A DNA stretch of 64,000 nucleotides from the NCBI RefSeq assembly GCF_014764505.1, contig NZ_JACXWX010000028.1, forward strand, positions 1 to 64,000, read 5' to 3'. Shown here piece after piece: positions 22,499-31,169 of the stretch. The DNA comes from Phormidium tenue FACHB-886 (GTDB lineage Bacteria > Cyanobacteriota > Cyanobacteriia > Elainellales > Elainellaceae). The position numbers and the translations under genes were made by a program. The notes under the pieces are model-generated. The model had not been told where the DNA came from, did no database searches, and saw nothing but the letters and a program-made list of their open reading frames with translations. Position 1 is the first letter of the stretch. Every line of letters starts with the position of its first letter.

Positions 22499-22915
22499 TC
22501 AACTGTCGCAACTTCCTCCTCCATCCCCTCCTCCATCCCCTCCACCATCGCAACTACCACCACCATAGCCACCGCTGTCGTACCAACTGATTGCTTGGTT
22601 AATAACCATTGAAGAAGCACCAACTTCATTAGATGACATACGATTACGAAAAAATTGCGCTGCCACCTCATTCTGCATAGCCTCATAATCGTATGCTTCA
22701 CCTATATCAATATGATATTGAATGAAGCTACTGCGATCGCAATACATACAGAATGCATAACGTACTAAGCTTGGATTAAGACCTGCCTCTCGGACTGTTG
22801 CTTTAACTTGCCCTGGAGTGTAATACCTGGATACCCCATATCGCTTTCGGAGTTTGGAACCAAGATTCTTCGCATAACTGCGGATAGCTAGCCATTTTTG
22901 AATACGCTGTCTCAT
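22499..22915 (-). CDS. hypothetical protein with Gly/Cys-rich tail
   Basis: The 138-residue protein has a basic N-terminus (MRQRIQKWLAIRSYAKNLGSKLRKRYG), a helical middle (YTPGQVKATVREAGLNPSLVRYAFCMYCDRSSF, then YEAMQNEVAAQFF) and a C-terminal glycine-rich run with two SCD motifs (GGYGGGSCDGGG...GGGSCDS). The core resembles small conserved bacterial proteins of unknown function (possibly DUF6559; this is a guess). The tail resembles those of small surface or metal-binding proteins. No neighbour suggests a role. Confidence 0.65.
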   Translation of the reverse strand: MRQRIQKWLAIRSYAKNLGSKLRKRYGVSRYYTPGQVKATVREAGLNPSLVRYAFCMYCDRSSFIQYHIDIGEAYDYEAMQNEVAAQFFRNRMSSNEVGASSMVINQAISWYDSGGYGGGSCDGGGDGGGDGGGSCDS

Positions 22916-23441
22916 TCTTTTTTTTATCCTAGTAATGTCTAAGCTAAGTAATTGATCCCGTCTTGTCTTTTCTGAAAGATGATATCGAAGTTAGCTAACG
23001 GTAAAAGTCAGCGATTGTAGATAACCTCGAACTCAGCACCACGACCGCCCATCAATCCGTTGCACTGAAGGGTTAGCCCTCGCGCTGTGTCGGAAGCTCC
23101 TCCCATCTTGCCCAAATCATATCAGTGTAGTTCTTACTATCAATGCTGTATGCACCGATCGCAAAACCACCATTCATTTCTACTACTAACCAGAGCGGCA
23201 AATTGTAGAAGAAACAAACAGAGAACGGTTACTGAGCATTGCCAGACCGCAATTAGAGAGTTTCAATAGCTTAACCTTATGAGTTTAGTTGCTATGTTGA
23301 TCTGATTCTGGCGAGTCAAGACCTATGCAGTGTTCAGATAGAGAAGCTTTGAGAACTGGGAACAACAAGGGCTAGAGCCAATTATCGATCTCTCAATTCT
23401 GGTTCTGTCGCAAAAATTTTAAGGACGCTATAGCTTGTAGA
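22916..23441. other. gene-free stretch
   Basis: No convincing gene, RNA or repeat was found in these 526 bases. A short fragment near 23340-23425 is open in more than one frame but has no recognisable domain. The region may contain a decayed gene. Confidence 0.4.
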
Positions 23442-24314
23442 TTAATGACTAGAGAAATCTTGAGCGTGAATTTGAGTATAGTATTGAGCAAATTCTTCGT
23501 AAGTCGTAGCGGAATGATGTGTCAAATCTAAGATAGTATTTGTTACCGCAGATCCCGCACCCCGCTTCCAAGCCGCAAATAGCTCTAACTCAGCGTCTAA
23601 ATACCATTCTGGTTCTCCATTTGCCAGTCGAGCAGCCTTGAGATCTGGCGATGGCAGATCGACATATCGAATTGCTCGCCCCAGTATTTTTGCAAAGATA
23701 TCAGCAATCTCGTCGAAGGTAATCACTTGTTCACCCGTCAACACATAGCTTTGACTGTCATGGCCTGATTCTGTTAGACAAACTGCTGCTACTGCTGCCA
23801 CATCCCGCGCATCCACATGAGAGATTTTGGTATCGCCTACGCAATTATAAATACAGCCAGTTTGGGCGATCGTTTGAGAAAACCAACGTATATTTTGCAT
23901 CAACATATTTGGACGTAGGTGCGTCCAGGCGATGCCTGACTGTTCTAAATGTTCTTCAATCTGACGATGCCATTGCTGAAAGGTGCTTGGTATTTCGCCG
24001 GCTCCCATCACGGAAAGTTTGACAATCTGTCGAATACCTGACCGTTTTGCCGCATCAATGAATGCACATTCAAGCTCTACTTGATTCGGCAGATTAGGTA
24101 ATACTAAGAACGCGGCTTCAATGTCTTGTAAAGCGGTCTCTAGTGTTTCAGGTTGGGATAAATCGCCGATCGCCAGCTCTATCCCTTGTTCAGCAAACTT
24201 TGTAGCTTTTTGCGGGTCGCGCAGCAATCCTCGAATGATGGCGTTCCGTTTGAGCAAAGCCTGAATGACTTCACCGCCGATATTTCCGGTTGCACCTGTG
24301 ACCAAAATCGTCAT
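23442..24314 (-). CDS. NmrA-like NAD(P)-binding protein
   Basis: The 290-residue protein has the atypical-SDR nucleotide motif TILVTGATGNIGGEVIQAL and follows the NmrA/quinone oxidoreductase 2 pattern (LRDPQKATKFAEQGIELAIGDLSQPETLETAL, later SGIRQIVKLSVMGAG and HLRPNMLMQN). Members are NAD(P)H-quinone reductases or redox sensors. It lies 40 bases downstream of the isochorismatase-like gene on the same strand, probably co-transcribed and under the divergent LysR regulator. Confidence 0.87.
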   Translation of the reverse strand: MTILVTGATGNIGGEVIQALLKRNAIIRGLLRDPQKATKFAEQGIELAIGDLSQPETLETALQDIEAAFLVLPNLPNQVELECAFIDAAKRSGIRQIVKLSVMGAGEIPSTFQQWHRQIEEHLEQSGIAWTHLRPNMLMQNIRWFSQTIAQTGCIYNCVGDTKISHVDARDVAAVAAVCLTESGHDSQSYVLTGEQVITFDEIADIFAKILGRAIRYVDLPSPDLKAARLANGEPEWYLDAELELFAAWKRGAGSAVTNTILDLTHHSATTYEEFAQYYTQIHAQDFSSH

Positions 24315-24354
24315 CGAAGTTTTCCTCTAAATCAGGGAGTTTTGAGAATGAGTG

Positions 24355-24999
24355 CTATTGCTTGAGAAGGCGACAGACAGTCGCGACATCTGTAAGCCAG
24401 GCATCTCCGGCAAATTCCAGGCTCGCTAAAGATCGTTGAGCTGCGACTTCATCACCAGCTCCGCACGCATCGCTAACAATAACTGGAATAAAGCCAAGAT
24501 CAGCCCCGTGGCGGACTGTGGGTTCAATTCCAACTTCTATTGCAATGCCCACGATTATCACCGCATTGATACCGCAATCTCGCAACGCCAAACTCAAAAA
24601 CGTGCCCTCGAAAGCTGACATCGTGATCTTGTCAAAGATTACTTCAGACGGTTGGGGTGAAAGTTCTGGAATTAGCTGAAATCCTGGTGCATCTCTGAGA
24701 AACCAGGGCTTGACTTCTTGAACTCGAGTGACGCGCTGCCACACCATTGCCGATCGCAGTTGAGACACCCCCGCTGATTCAACGGGTAATGACAAGTGAC
24801 GGCTAAAAAAGACGCGAATTCCAGCCGCGCGGGCAGCATTCAACACCGTAAGAACTTGTGCGGTAACGCTTTGTGCCCGTTCTTGAGGAAGTTGATTAAG
24901 AATGCCGATTTGCATGTCATACACCAGCAAAGCGACTGGCTGAGGATGACAAGTTTCTTGCAGAGTTTGAGGGATGTTTAGCCCAAAAATTTGTTCCAT
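24355..24999 (-). CDS. isochorismatase-like (cysteine hydrolase family) protein without the catalytic cysteine
   Basis: The 214-residue protein has the isochorismatase fold with the Asp29 (LVYDMQIGIL) and Lys124 (FDKITMSAFEGT) positions of the catalytic triad. The third position, Cys in amidohydrolase members, is Gly157 (GIAIEVGIEPT), as in true isochorismatases such as EntB and PhzD. It is the first gene of a two-gene unit with the NmrA-like gene and is divergent from a LysR regulator. Isochorismate hydrolysis is possible but no siderophore or phenazine genes are present; the substrate is unknown. Confidence 0.83.
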   Translation of the reverse strand: MEQIFGLNIPQTLQETCHPQPVALLVYDMQIGILNQLPQERAQSVTAQVLTVLNAARAAGIRVFFSRHLSLPVESAGVSQLRSAMVWQRVTRVQEVKPWFLRDAPGFQLIPELSPQPSEVIFDKITMSAFEGTFLSLALRDCGINAVIIVGIAIEVGIEPTVRHGADLGFIPVIVSDACGAGDEVAAQRSLASLEFAGDAWLTDVATVCRLLKQ

Positions 25000-25093
25000 A
25001 GTGACTCAACCTCCCTGTTCTGTGCGGTTTTGAGTCTGAATTTGATCACCAGTCAGTAGTATAAGGTTGTTTAATATAGGTGACTAGTCGGCT

Positions 25094-25127
25094 AATATGA
25101 GACATATTGTTTCCCCATTGGAACAAT
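25094..25127. promoter_or_regulatory. inverted repeats between divergent LysR and isochorismatase genes
   Basis: AATATG-aga-CATATT (25094-25108) overlaps a second imperfect inverted repeat ATTGTTTCC/GGAACAAT (25106-25127). Both fall just before the LysR start at 25135. Symmetric AT-rich sites of this kind in a divergent LysR promoter are typical binding sites for the regulator itself. Confidence 0.45.
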
Positions 25128-25134
25128 CCTGCCG

Positions 25135-26031
25135 ATGTCAGATTTGAGTGCAGTCGCTATCTTTGTCAAAGTTGTGGAATGTAGTAGCTTTTCGCAAGCG
25201 GCGCGAGAATTGGAACTGCCCAAAGCAACCGTGAGCCGCAAAGTCGCTGCGCTAGAGGCAAGTTTGGGGATAGCACTGATCCATCGCACGACTCGCAAGC
25301 TGTATTTGACGGAAGCTGGAAACCTCTATTTTCAGCGGTGTCGCAATGTTTTAAGTGAGATTTCAGAGGCAGATCAAGCGGTTGCCTCGTTACAAGCCAA
25401 TCCGCAGGGAACCTTGAGAATTACGGCTCCTTTGATCTTCGGAATGACAGTTTTAGGAGAGTGGGTGGCTGAATTTTTGCAGCAGTATGATCAAGTTCAC
25501 ATGGAGGTCTTGCTGAGTAACCAGAGCCTTGACCTCAAGCGTGAGGGTATTGATGTTGCTTTTCGCTGGCAATCGGATTTAAGTGAGTCTTTTGGGGAAA
25601 TCCAAAAAACGGTAAAGCAGGTTTCCTATTGGGCTTGTGCTAGCCCAAGTTATTTACAGCAGTATGGAGAACCTAATGTTCCACAAGATTTAGTCCAACA
25701 TTCTTGCGTGGTGTTGTCTTCTCAATCGCATGCAGGTCATGCAAATTGGCAATTCACTAACTTAACCAAAACAATTGAAACCGTTAAAGTGACAGGAAGA
25801 TTGGTGGTCAATGATTTAATTCTGGCAAGACAGGCGGCGATCGCAGGAGCAGGAATTGCGTATTTGCCAGAGACCATTGTGAGCGAGGCAATCGAAGCGG
25901 GCAAGCTCAGACGAGTTCTGTCGATTTGGGGAGCAAAGGAAAAGACGCTTTACGTCACTCGCCCCAACTCACTTTATCTGTCCTCTAAAGCTCGTGCTTT
26001 TCTAGATTTCGTTGCAGGAAAGTCTCTTTAG
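25135..26031 (+). CDS. LysR-type transcriptional regulator
   Basis: The 298-residue protein has the N-terminal winged helix (VAIFVKVVECSSFSQAARELELPKATVSRKVAALE) followed by a periplasmic-binding-protein-like effector domain (LRITAPLIFGMTVLGEWVAEFL...). This form belongs to the large LysR group that includes DmlR/AaeR-like proteins. It is divergent from the isochorismatase/NmrA unit, which it probably controls, with inverted repeats between them. The effector is unknown. Confidence 0.9.
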   Translation: MSDLSAVAIFVKVVECSSFSQAARELELPKATVSRKVAALEASLGIALIHRTTRKLYLTEAGNLYFQRCRNVLSEISEADQAVASLQANPQGTLRITAPLIFGMTVLGEWVAEFLQQYDQVHMEVLLSNQSLDLKREGIDVAFRWQSDLSESFGEIQKTVKQVSYWACASPSYLQQYGEPNVPQDLVQHSCVVLSSQSHAGHANWQFTNLTKTIETVKVTGRLVVNDLILARQAAIAGAGIAYLPETIVSEAIEAGKLRRVLSIWGAKEKTLYVTRPNSLYLSSKARAFLDFVAGKSL

Positions 26032-26177
26032 TGAATTGCCTCGGCTCAGCGGTTGTATGTCAAAAACAGGACTATGCCTAAATACAATCCTTACTTACGA
26101 GTTAAAACCCGTCCCTTGTTTTCTTCCCTTCGCTGAAGCGGAGGGACTTTCAAGTTTGACTTCTGTAAAGCAGAACC

Positions 26178-26573
26178 TTAAATCAGGCTGAAGCGTGGAT
26201 CGATTTTGAGTAAGGTAGGCTCAAAAGTTCGCGCCCACTTCATGAACTCCGGAGAAAGAGCGGTATGCTGCTGAAGTAGCAGGGCAGTGTAGCCAGTACG
26301 CTGCCTGAAGACGATCGCTCGGTAGTCATCTGTGTGAACGGTAGCGTGACGAAAGCCCTCTAGCTTTAAGGAGGCTAGCAGCAAAGATTGTAAACCCAGC
26401 GCTTGAAACACAGTCTGCACCCAGCTGACATTACTAGTGTCTGCAGAGATGAAGTATTCCTGGGGTAAACCACTAAGATCAAAGACAGCCGCACCAACAA
26501 CCTGCTGAGTATAAAGCTCAGGGGAAGTTTGGTCAGTATCAGAACTATTGGAGAGAGAAGATCGGCTGTTCAT
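26178..26573 (-). CDS. Roadblock/LC7-like hypothetical protein
   Basis: From ATG 26573 the product has 131 residues; the core VVGAAVFDLSGLPQEYFIS, then WVQTVFQALGLQSLLLASLKLEGFRHATVHTDDYRAIVFRQRTGYTALLL, has the strand-helix pattern of Roadblock/LC7 proteins that pair with small GTPases or act in gliding and motility. No GTPase gene is adjacent. The frame is open to 26666 but those extra 31 codons look non-native; the start is uncertain as no clear ribosome-binding site is seen. Confidence 0.65.
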   Translation of the reverse strand: MNSRSSLSNSSDTDQTSPELYTQQVVGAAVFDLSGLPQEYFISADTSNVSWVQTVFQALGLQSLLLASLKLEGFRHATVHTDDYRAIVFRQRTGYTALLLQQHTALSPEFMKWARTFEPTLLKIDPRFSLI

Positions 26574-26999
26574 AAAAAGCCAACTAATTAACTTTGAGCA
26601 AGCCGCACAACCTGATTTACCTACGTTCAAACGCAAGTTCATATCAGAGGCATCTGCAGCCCGCATTTCTAGATAATGGTCTTAGAATTATGATTTCTCT
26701 CATATCGTTAAAGAAATTAACTAAGCTCTTCTTCAACCAAACGCTACACTGAGCTACCCACAAGCGATCGCAACAGGTGGTAGTGTAAACAGCTCAGTAA
26801 AGACTCCAAAATTTTTTAGCACTGCTCGTAAACCAGATGTTTCTGTCAGGAGAGCTTAACTAAGCTCTCAAGAAAATTTACTATTTGCATGGGTTTTATG
26901 TGATTTCTGCATAATTAAGAAACTTTGTGCTTAACAGATACATGTACTCAAGGGTAGTTGGGGCACACTATTTCTGACGTATATGTTTGGCTCTGAACA
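26574..26999. other. gene-free stretch with a 20-bp palindrome
   Basis: AT-rich control region between a minus-strand and a plus-strand gene. The only clear structure is the palindrome GAGAGCTTA-ac-TAAGCTCTC at 26850-26869, which could be an operator or small hairpin. Confidence 0.4.
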
Positions 27000-27182
27000 A
27001 TGGACAGCAAAGCACAGGCACAGCAGCAGCCTCGACATCCCCTACCCACCTTCACAACCCACACCCAAACCACTGCTGAATTTGACCTGTGGGCAGTTGC
27101 AGTCCGGCAGCAAATGATTGCAACCATTAAGCGGCGGGAAAGCAGCCGCAGCAATTGGGGACGAACTCAACAAACCCTTTAA
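27000..27182 (+). CDS. small conserved-looking protein
   Basis: A 60-codon frame encodes a Gln/Thr/Pro-rich start followed by FDLWAVAVRQQMIATIKRRE, a helical motif that I recall from small cyanobacterial proteins of unknown function. Transcription could end at the hairpin 27420-27451. There is no strong ribosome-binding site. Real gene status is likely but not certain. Confidence 0.5.
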   Translation: MDSKAQAQQQPRHPLPTFTTHTQTTAEFDLWAVAVRQQMIATIKRRESSRSNWGRTQQTL

Positions 27183-27246
27183 TATTCTGTTTCCATTTTT
27201 TGCTGCAGGTCGCGCTATAAGAACTACCCACGTAGGTTTAAAGCAA

Positions 27247-27320
27247 ATTTTCTTCTGTAGAAGCACTGCATAGCGGGACTTCTACAAAAGAAGAATCTCA
27301 ATTTGGCTACGTAACGCCCT
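27247..27320. repeat. dispersed palindromic repeat, copy 2
   Basis: An imperfect hairpin (ATTTTCTTC-TGTAGAAG... and ...CTTCTACAAAAGAAGAAT) ends at about 27296 and is followed by TCTCAATTTGGCTACGTAAC GCCCT, the same type of tail as in the copies at 4.8 and 48.5 kb, though more diverged. Confidence 0.45.
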
Positions 27321-27337
27321 AATCGTGCTTGAAGAGT

Positions 27338-27371
27338 TTAATAATGCTGCGGTTTTACCGCGCATTATTAA
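27338..27371. repeat. AT-rich hairpin upstream of msrA
   Basis: TTAATAATGCTGCGGT and ACCGCGCATTATTAA pair with a single bulged base around a short loop. It lies between the repeat above and the terminator-like hairpin below and may be part of a processed RNA or another palindromic element. Confidence 0.45.
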
Positions 27372-27419
27372 TGCGAAATCAATATGAAGGATTGAGAGTA
27401 TTTTATAGCTGCCTGAGAG

Positions 27420-27451
27420 GCTGAGAGATCTGCATGTTCTCTCAGCTTTTT
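27420..27451 (+). terminator. intrinsic terminator upstream of msrA
   Basis: GCTGAGAGA (27420-27428) pairs exactly with TCTCTCAGC (27438-27446) and is followed by TTTTT. It would end the small gene at 27000-27182, or act as an attenuator in a leader ahead of msrA, 125 bases downstream. Confidence 0.65.
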
Positions 27452-27575
27452 GCTGACTGTGCTCTTTGCTAACCGTCGAGTTTTAGACGGTTATCCAGCC
27501 TAATACAGCTAAAATGGTGCGATCGAATTCGCGTTATCATTAAGCAAGATGAAGATAAGAATAAAGTAAAGCATT

Positions 27576-28241
27576 ATGGTGCTATTCGGATTTGGTAAAA
27601 AGCTCTCGTTGCCGTCTCCTGCTGAGGCACTGCCCGGTCGCCAGGAACAGATTCCTGTTCCTAGCCAGCACTATGTAAACGGCAATCCGCTGAAGCCGCC
27701 CTTCCCAGAGGGAATGGAAACTGCGGTGTTTGGTTTGGGCTGCTTCTGGGGTGCAGAACGGAAGTTCTGGCAGCAAGAAGGGGTATTTACTACAGCGGTA
27801 GGCTACGCCGCAGGCATTACGCCCAACCCCACCTACCAAGAAGTTTGTACCGGCATGACGGGTCACAACGAAGTGGTATTAGTGGTCTATGACCCGCAGG
27901 TAATCTCCTACGAAGGATTGCTCAAGGTTTTTTGGGAAAGCCACGATCCAACGCAGGGTATGCGGCAGGGGAATGATGCAGGAACGCAATATCGATCGGG
28001 TATCTATGTCTACTCTGATGCACAGCGCAGTGCAGCAGAAGCCTCCCGCGATGCCTACCAGCAGGCACTAACTCAATCAGGCTATGGCAAGATTACAACT
28101 GAAATCTTAGATGCGCCAGAATTCTACTATGCAGAGGCGTATCACCAGCAGTATCTCGCCAAGAACCCTGGCGGCTACTGTGGCTTGGGGGGCACAAAGG
28201 TGTGTTTTCCACCTGAGGCGGTAAAATCAGTTTATTCTTAA
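27576..28241 (+). CDS. msrA: peptide-methionine (S)-S-oxide reductase MsrA
   Basis: MsrA reduces methionine S-sulfoxide in damaged proteins. The 221-residue product has the active-site motif [13 protein letters not shown] with the catalytic cysteine near residue 58, the conserved [27 protein letters not shown] and [18 protein letters not shown] with a resolving-type cysteine near the C-terminus. The N-terminal 45 residues ([19 protein letters not shown]...) form the extension common in plant and cyanobacterial MsrA. Monocistronic, followed by a strong hairpin. Confidence 0.94.
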   Translation: MVLFGFGKKLSLPSPAEALPGRQEQIPVPSQHYVNGNPLKPPFPEGMETAVFGLGCFWGAERKFWQQEGVFTTAVGYAAGITPNPTYQEVCTGMTGHNEVVLVVYDPQVISYEGLLKVFWESHDPTQGMRQGNDAGTQYRSGIYVYSDAQRSAAEASRDAYQQALTQSGYGKITTEILDAPEFYYAEAYHQQYLAKNPGGYCGLGGTKVCFPPEAVKSVYS

Positions 28242-28257
28242 ACCTCTAAATTGCTGC

Positions 28258-28294
28258 AAAGGCAGGCGTACTTCAAAGAAGTACGCCTGCCTTT
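28258..28294. terminator. perfect 17-bp hairpin after msrA
   Basis: AAAGGCAGGCGTACTTC and its exact complement surround an AAA loop, 16 bases after the msrA stop and 35 bases beyond the sugar transferase stop on the other strand. It fits a bidirectional terminator between convergent genes. Confidence 0.75.
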
Positions 28295-28328
28295 GGCTTA
28301 GGAACTACAGAAGTTGAAAGGCTATGCT

Positions 28329-29018
28329 TCAGTAAGCGCCTCTGCGGTGCAGTACCACCTGAATTGTCCGGATAATCAGCTTCAGGTCATAACCGATCGA
28401 CCAGCGCTCTAGGTAACGCAGATCCAGATTGACGATCTCTTCAAAATTAGACACTGTAGAGCGACCGTTGACTTGCCATTCTCCCGTGATACCTGGTTTA
28501 ACTTCTAGCCGCTGCCAGTGGTGAATATTGTAGCCTGCCACTTCATCTAGCGTTGGCGGGCGGGTTCCTACTAAACTCATATCGCCCATCAATACATTCC
28601 AAAACTGTGGTAGCTCATCTAGACTGGTACGTCTTAAAAAGCGACCGACTGGCGTAACTCGTGGATCTTTGTCGTTCTTGAAGATTTGACCGCTTGCTTG
28701 GTTGGCAATTTTGTGCTTAAGCTGGTCTGCGTCAGTAATCATGGAGCGGAACTTCCAGATGCGGAAAGGCTTGCCTCGGTGCCCACAGCGCATTTGGCTA
28801 AAGAAAATTGGACCTGGATCGTTGAGGTATATAGCAACTACAATCGGCAGACATACTGATGCTGTTAGCATTAAGCCCACGGCTGCACCCACAATATCTA
28901 GACAGCGCTTTGCTCTACTGCGAACCGAAGGATGCAGGTCTAAAACATCAGGATTGCAGCCTAGATCAACAGGTGCAAGAAGTGACTCAGCCGGATATAG
29001 CTTGTGGGATGGGTTCAT
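28329..29018 (-). CDS. polyprenyl-phosphate sugar-1-phosphate transferase
   Basis: This monotopic membrane enzyme starts a polysaccharide repeat unit by moving a sugar phosphate to undecaprenyl phosphate. The product (229 residues from ATG 29018) has one hydrophobic segment ([24 protein letters not shown]) and the catalytic PF02397 core: [41 protein letters not shown] and [15 protein letters not shown]. It is the short form without the multi-helix N-terminal domain of WbaP. The frame is open to 29114, but no extra domain is there. No other polysaccharide genes are adjacent. Confidence 0.9.
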   Translation of the reverse strand: MNPSHKLYPAESLLAPVDLGCNPDVLDLHPSVRSRAKRCLDIVGAAVGLMLTASVCLPIVVAIYLNDPGPIFFSQMRCGHRGKPFRIWKFRSMITDADQLKHKIANQASGQIFKNDKDPRVTPVGRFLRRTSLDELPQFWNVLMGDMSLVGTRPPTLDEVAGYNIHHWQRLEVKPGITGEWQVNGRSTVSNFEEIVNLDLRYLERWSIGYDLKLIIRTIQVVLHRRGAY

Positions 29019-29280
29019 GATCACATTAAATGCGATGGCGAATTCATAGAGATGCAGCCGTATGAAGGCTTTAACAGCCTTGTATCCAGTAGTATCGACA
29101 CTAATCTTGAGCAACTAACCCGCAGAAACACCTTTCATTTAAAGTTCATAAAACGTCTGTTTTTTAACCGCTTTCTCAGTAGTTTCACGACTCACCAAAT
29201 CAGAAGGACTACCGAAATATCCTTTCTTTTGCAGACTGAATCAACTCCCGTCTGCCTATGAAGCACTGTAAGATCGCCAT

Positions 29281-30123
29281 ATGGAGATACAATCCGGAAC
29301 GCTCTATGTCGTTGGAACACCGATCGGCAACCTGGAAGATATGACCTTCCGGGCGGTTGCTGTATTACAAAGCGTCAATGCGATCGCTGCTGAAGATACT
29401 CGCCACACAGGTAAGCTGCTCCAACACTTTCAAATTTCCACGCCTCAGATCAGCTACCACGACCACAACCGTCAGAGCCGCCACCCCGAACTTTTAGCCC
29501 GGTTGCAGCAGGGGCAGGCAATCGCGCTCGTTAGTGATGCTGGCATGCCGGGAATTTCCGATCCGGGCTACGACCTGGTGAAAGCCTGCATTGAGGTAAA
29601 TATTCCGGTTGTGCCGATTCCGGGTGTGACTGCTGTTACCACTGCCCTTTGTGCTGCTGGGCTACCCCCCGATCGCTTCATCTTCGAGGGATTTTTGCCT
29701 GCTAAAGGACAAGAGCGGCGCGAGCGGCTGGAAGCGCTGCAGGCTGAATCTCGAACTCTAGTATTTTATGAATCGCCTCATCGGATACGACAGACTTTAG
29801 AGGACTTTGCCACGGTATTTGGAAATGACCGTTCGATTGTGCTTGCTCGTGAGTTAACCAAGCTGCACGAACAGTTTTGGCGGGGCACGGTGGCAGCGGC
29901 GATCGCAGAGTACCAAACCCGCGAGCCACAAGGAGAATTTACGCTGCTGCTAGCAGGGGCTGAAGCTGAGACTCTTGTTTTATCGGAAGCCGCGCTGAAA
30001 ACTGAATTGCAATACCTGATTCAGCAGGGGTTGTCGCGGTCGCAGGCTAGCCGTCAGCTTGCCCAACAAACCGCTTTGCCCCGGCGCCAGCTCTACCAGC
30101 TAGCGTTGACGATCGAGGCATAA
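29281..30123 (+). CDS. rsmI: 16S rRNA (cytidine-1402-2'-O)-methyltransferase
   Basis: RsmI methylates the ribose of C1402 in the decoding centre of 16S rRNA using S-adenosylmethionine. The 280-residue product has the tetrapyrrole-methylase-type fold with LYVVGTPIGNLEDMTFRAV at the start, IAAEDTRHTGKLL, LVSDAGMPGISDPGYDLV and VPIPGVTAVTTAL, followed by the typical C-terminal helical part (QGLSRSQASRQLAQQ). The start ATG at 29281 fits the family length. Monocistronic. Confidence 0.94.
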   Translation: MEIQSGTLYVVGTPIGNLEDMTFRAVAVLQSVNAIAAEDTRHTGKLLQHFQISTPQISYHDHNRQSRHPELLARLQQGQAIALVSDAGMPGISDPGYDLVKACIEVNIPVVPIPGVTAVTTALCAAGLPPDRFIFEGFLPAKGQERRERLEALQAESRTLVFYESPHRIRQTLEDFATVFGNDRSIVLARELTKLHEQFWRGTVAAAIAEYQTREPQGEFTLLLAGAEAETLVLSEAALKTELQYLIQQGLSRSQASRQLAQQTALPRRQLYQLALTIEA

Positions 30124-30386
30124 AAACGCTTTCAAGTAAAACCTGCCATAAAAGCTATGAGAGCTATGAGAGCTATTGGGGTTCTGATCGTACCTGGGAA
30201 GATTGTCTAGACTGGGCTAGGGATTGCTTTTTACCCCTCCTACAACTTTGCTTGCGCTAAAGTTTGCGGCATCACAGCTAGGGTAGGTACTGCCGACCTT
30301 GCGGTGGGGTTTCCGATAGGCTCTAAATGCACAACACTGAAATGTCTTCTGTTTCTTTGACATTAAACTTTACAGAGTTAAAACCG

Positions 30387-31100
30387 ATGCGCTTGTTTTT
30401 TGCAACTGGCTCAATGCTGTTGGCAGCTGCACTGCTAGCAGGCTGCAATGGCTCTCCGAATGTGTCTGCCTCTCCAACAGCATCCGCGAACACCAGTCCT
30501 TCCCCCACTCCCTCCTCCACTACCACGCCTGCCACATCTTCTCCTACACCCACCTCAGCGGAACCCACCTTAATTTCTGCGAAAGGCATTGGGGCTGCAC
30601 AACTGGGTCTGACATTAGCAGAGCTGAAGCAAACGCTGGGTGCAGATGCAACATTCACGGTAAAATCCCCTTTTATTGTTGATTTTGATGCGATCGCCGT
30701 TCAACAAGACGGTGAGGTGCAATATTACATTCTTTATCTGGCAGGGCAAAATTTTACGGATCAGGATGTGATTCAGGGGTTGTTCACAGATAATCCTAAA
30801 TTCCGCACGGCAGAGAATGTTGGCGTGGGTACGTCGCTGCAAACTGCTGAGCAAGCCTATGGTAAAGCGACGCTGTCCTACAATACCCAAAATGAATCGC
30901 GTGAGTATGCCCGGTTCGAGCGACAACCTGCGTCCAATCTGTCATTTGCAACGGGCAACGGCAACACCCAACCAGCAGGAATCTATCCCTCGCCTACGAG
31001 TGAGTACAACGAAACACAGACCTTTAAACCTGATGCAACGATTAAATCAGTCTTGCTGGTGTGCTTGACTGACGATTGTGCCCCTTCTTCCAGTCCATAG
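30387..31100 (+). CDS. hypothetical lipoprotein
   Basis: The 237-residue product has a lipoprotein signal peptide (MRLFFATGSMLLAAALLAGC, lipidated Cys20), a Ser/Thr/Pro-rich linker to about residue 68, and then a compact domain (LISAKGIGAAQLGLTLAELKQTLGADATF ... YGKATLSYNTQNESREYARF) of no known family. The ATG at 30387 is chosen because it begins the signal peptide; 20 more codons are open upstream. It is 69 bases ahead of chlD on the same strand but probably unrelated. Confidence 0.78.
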   Translation: MRLFFATGSMLLAAALLAGCNGSPNVSASPTASANTSPSPTPSSTTTPATSSPTPTSAEPTLISAKGIGAAQLGLTLAELKQTLGADATFTVKSPFIVDFDAIAVQQDGEVQYYILYLAGQNFTDQDVIQGLFTDNPKFRTAENVGVGTSLQTAEQAYGKATLSYNTQNESREYARFERQPASNLSFATGNGNTQPAGIYPSPTSEYNETQTFKPDATIKSVLLVCLTDDCAPSSSP

Positions 31101-31169
31101 CGCTATCCTGCGCTCAGCGCTTCCCCTTCCTTGGTATGCTGATGGATATACCGACCCTGATTCTTGCTC

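Noticed and set aside
22495-22701. Minus-strand ORF with Val/Met/Glu repeats at 22.5 kb
   Set aside because: It is an out-of-frame reading of the glycine-rich tail of the hypothetical gene 22499-22915.
26100-26160. Short GC-rich inverted segment (CTTCGCTGAAGCGGAGGG) as an insertion-sequence end
   Set aside because: Only a short imperfect stem is present, with no transposase remnant or target duplication.
30323-30658. Minus-strand ORF rich in Val, Gly and Glu over the lipoprotein gene
   Set aside because: It is the complement of the Ser/Thr/Pro linker of the lipoprotein, which has a proper signal peptide and lipobox.
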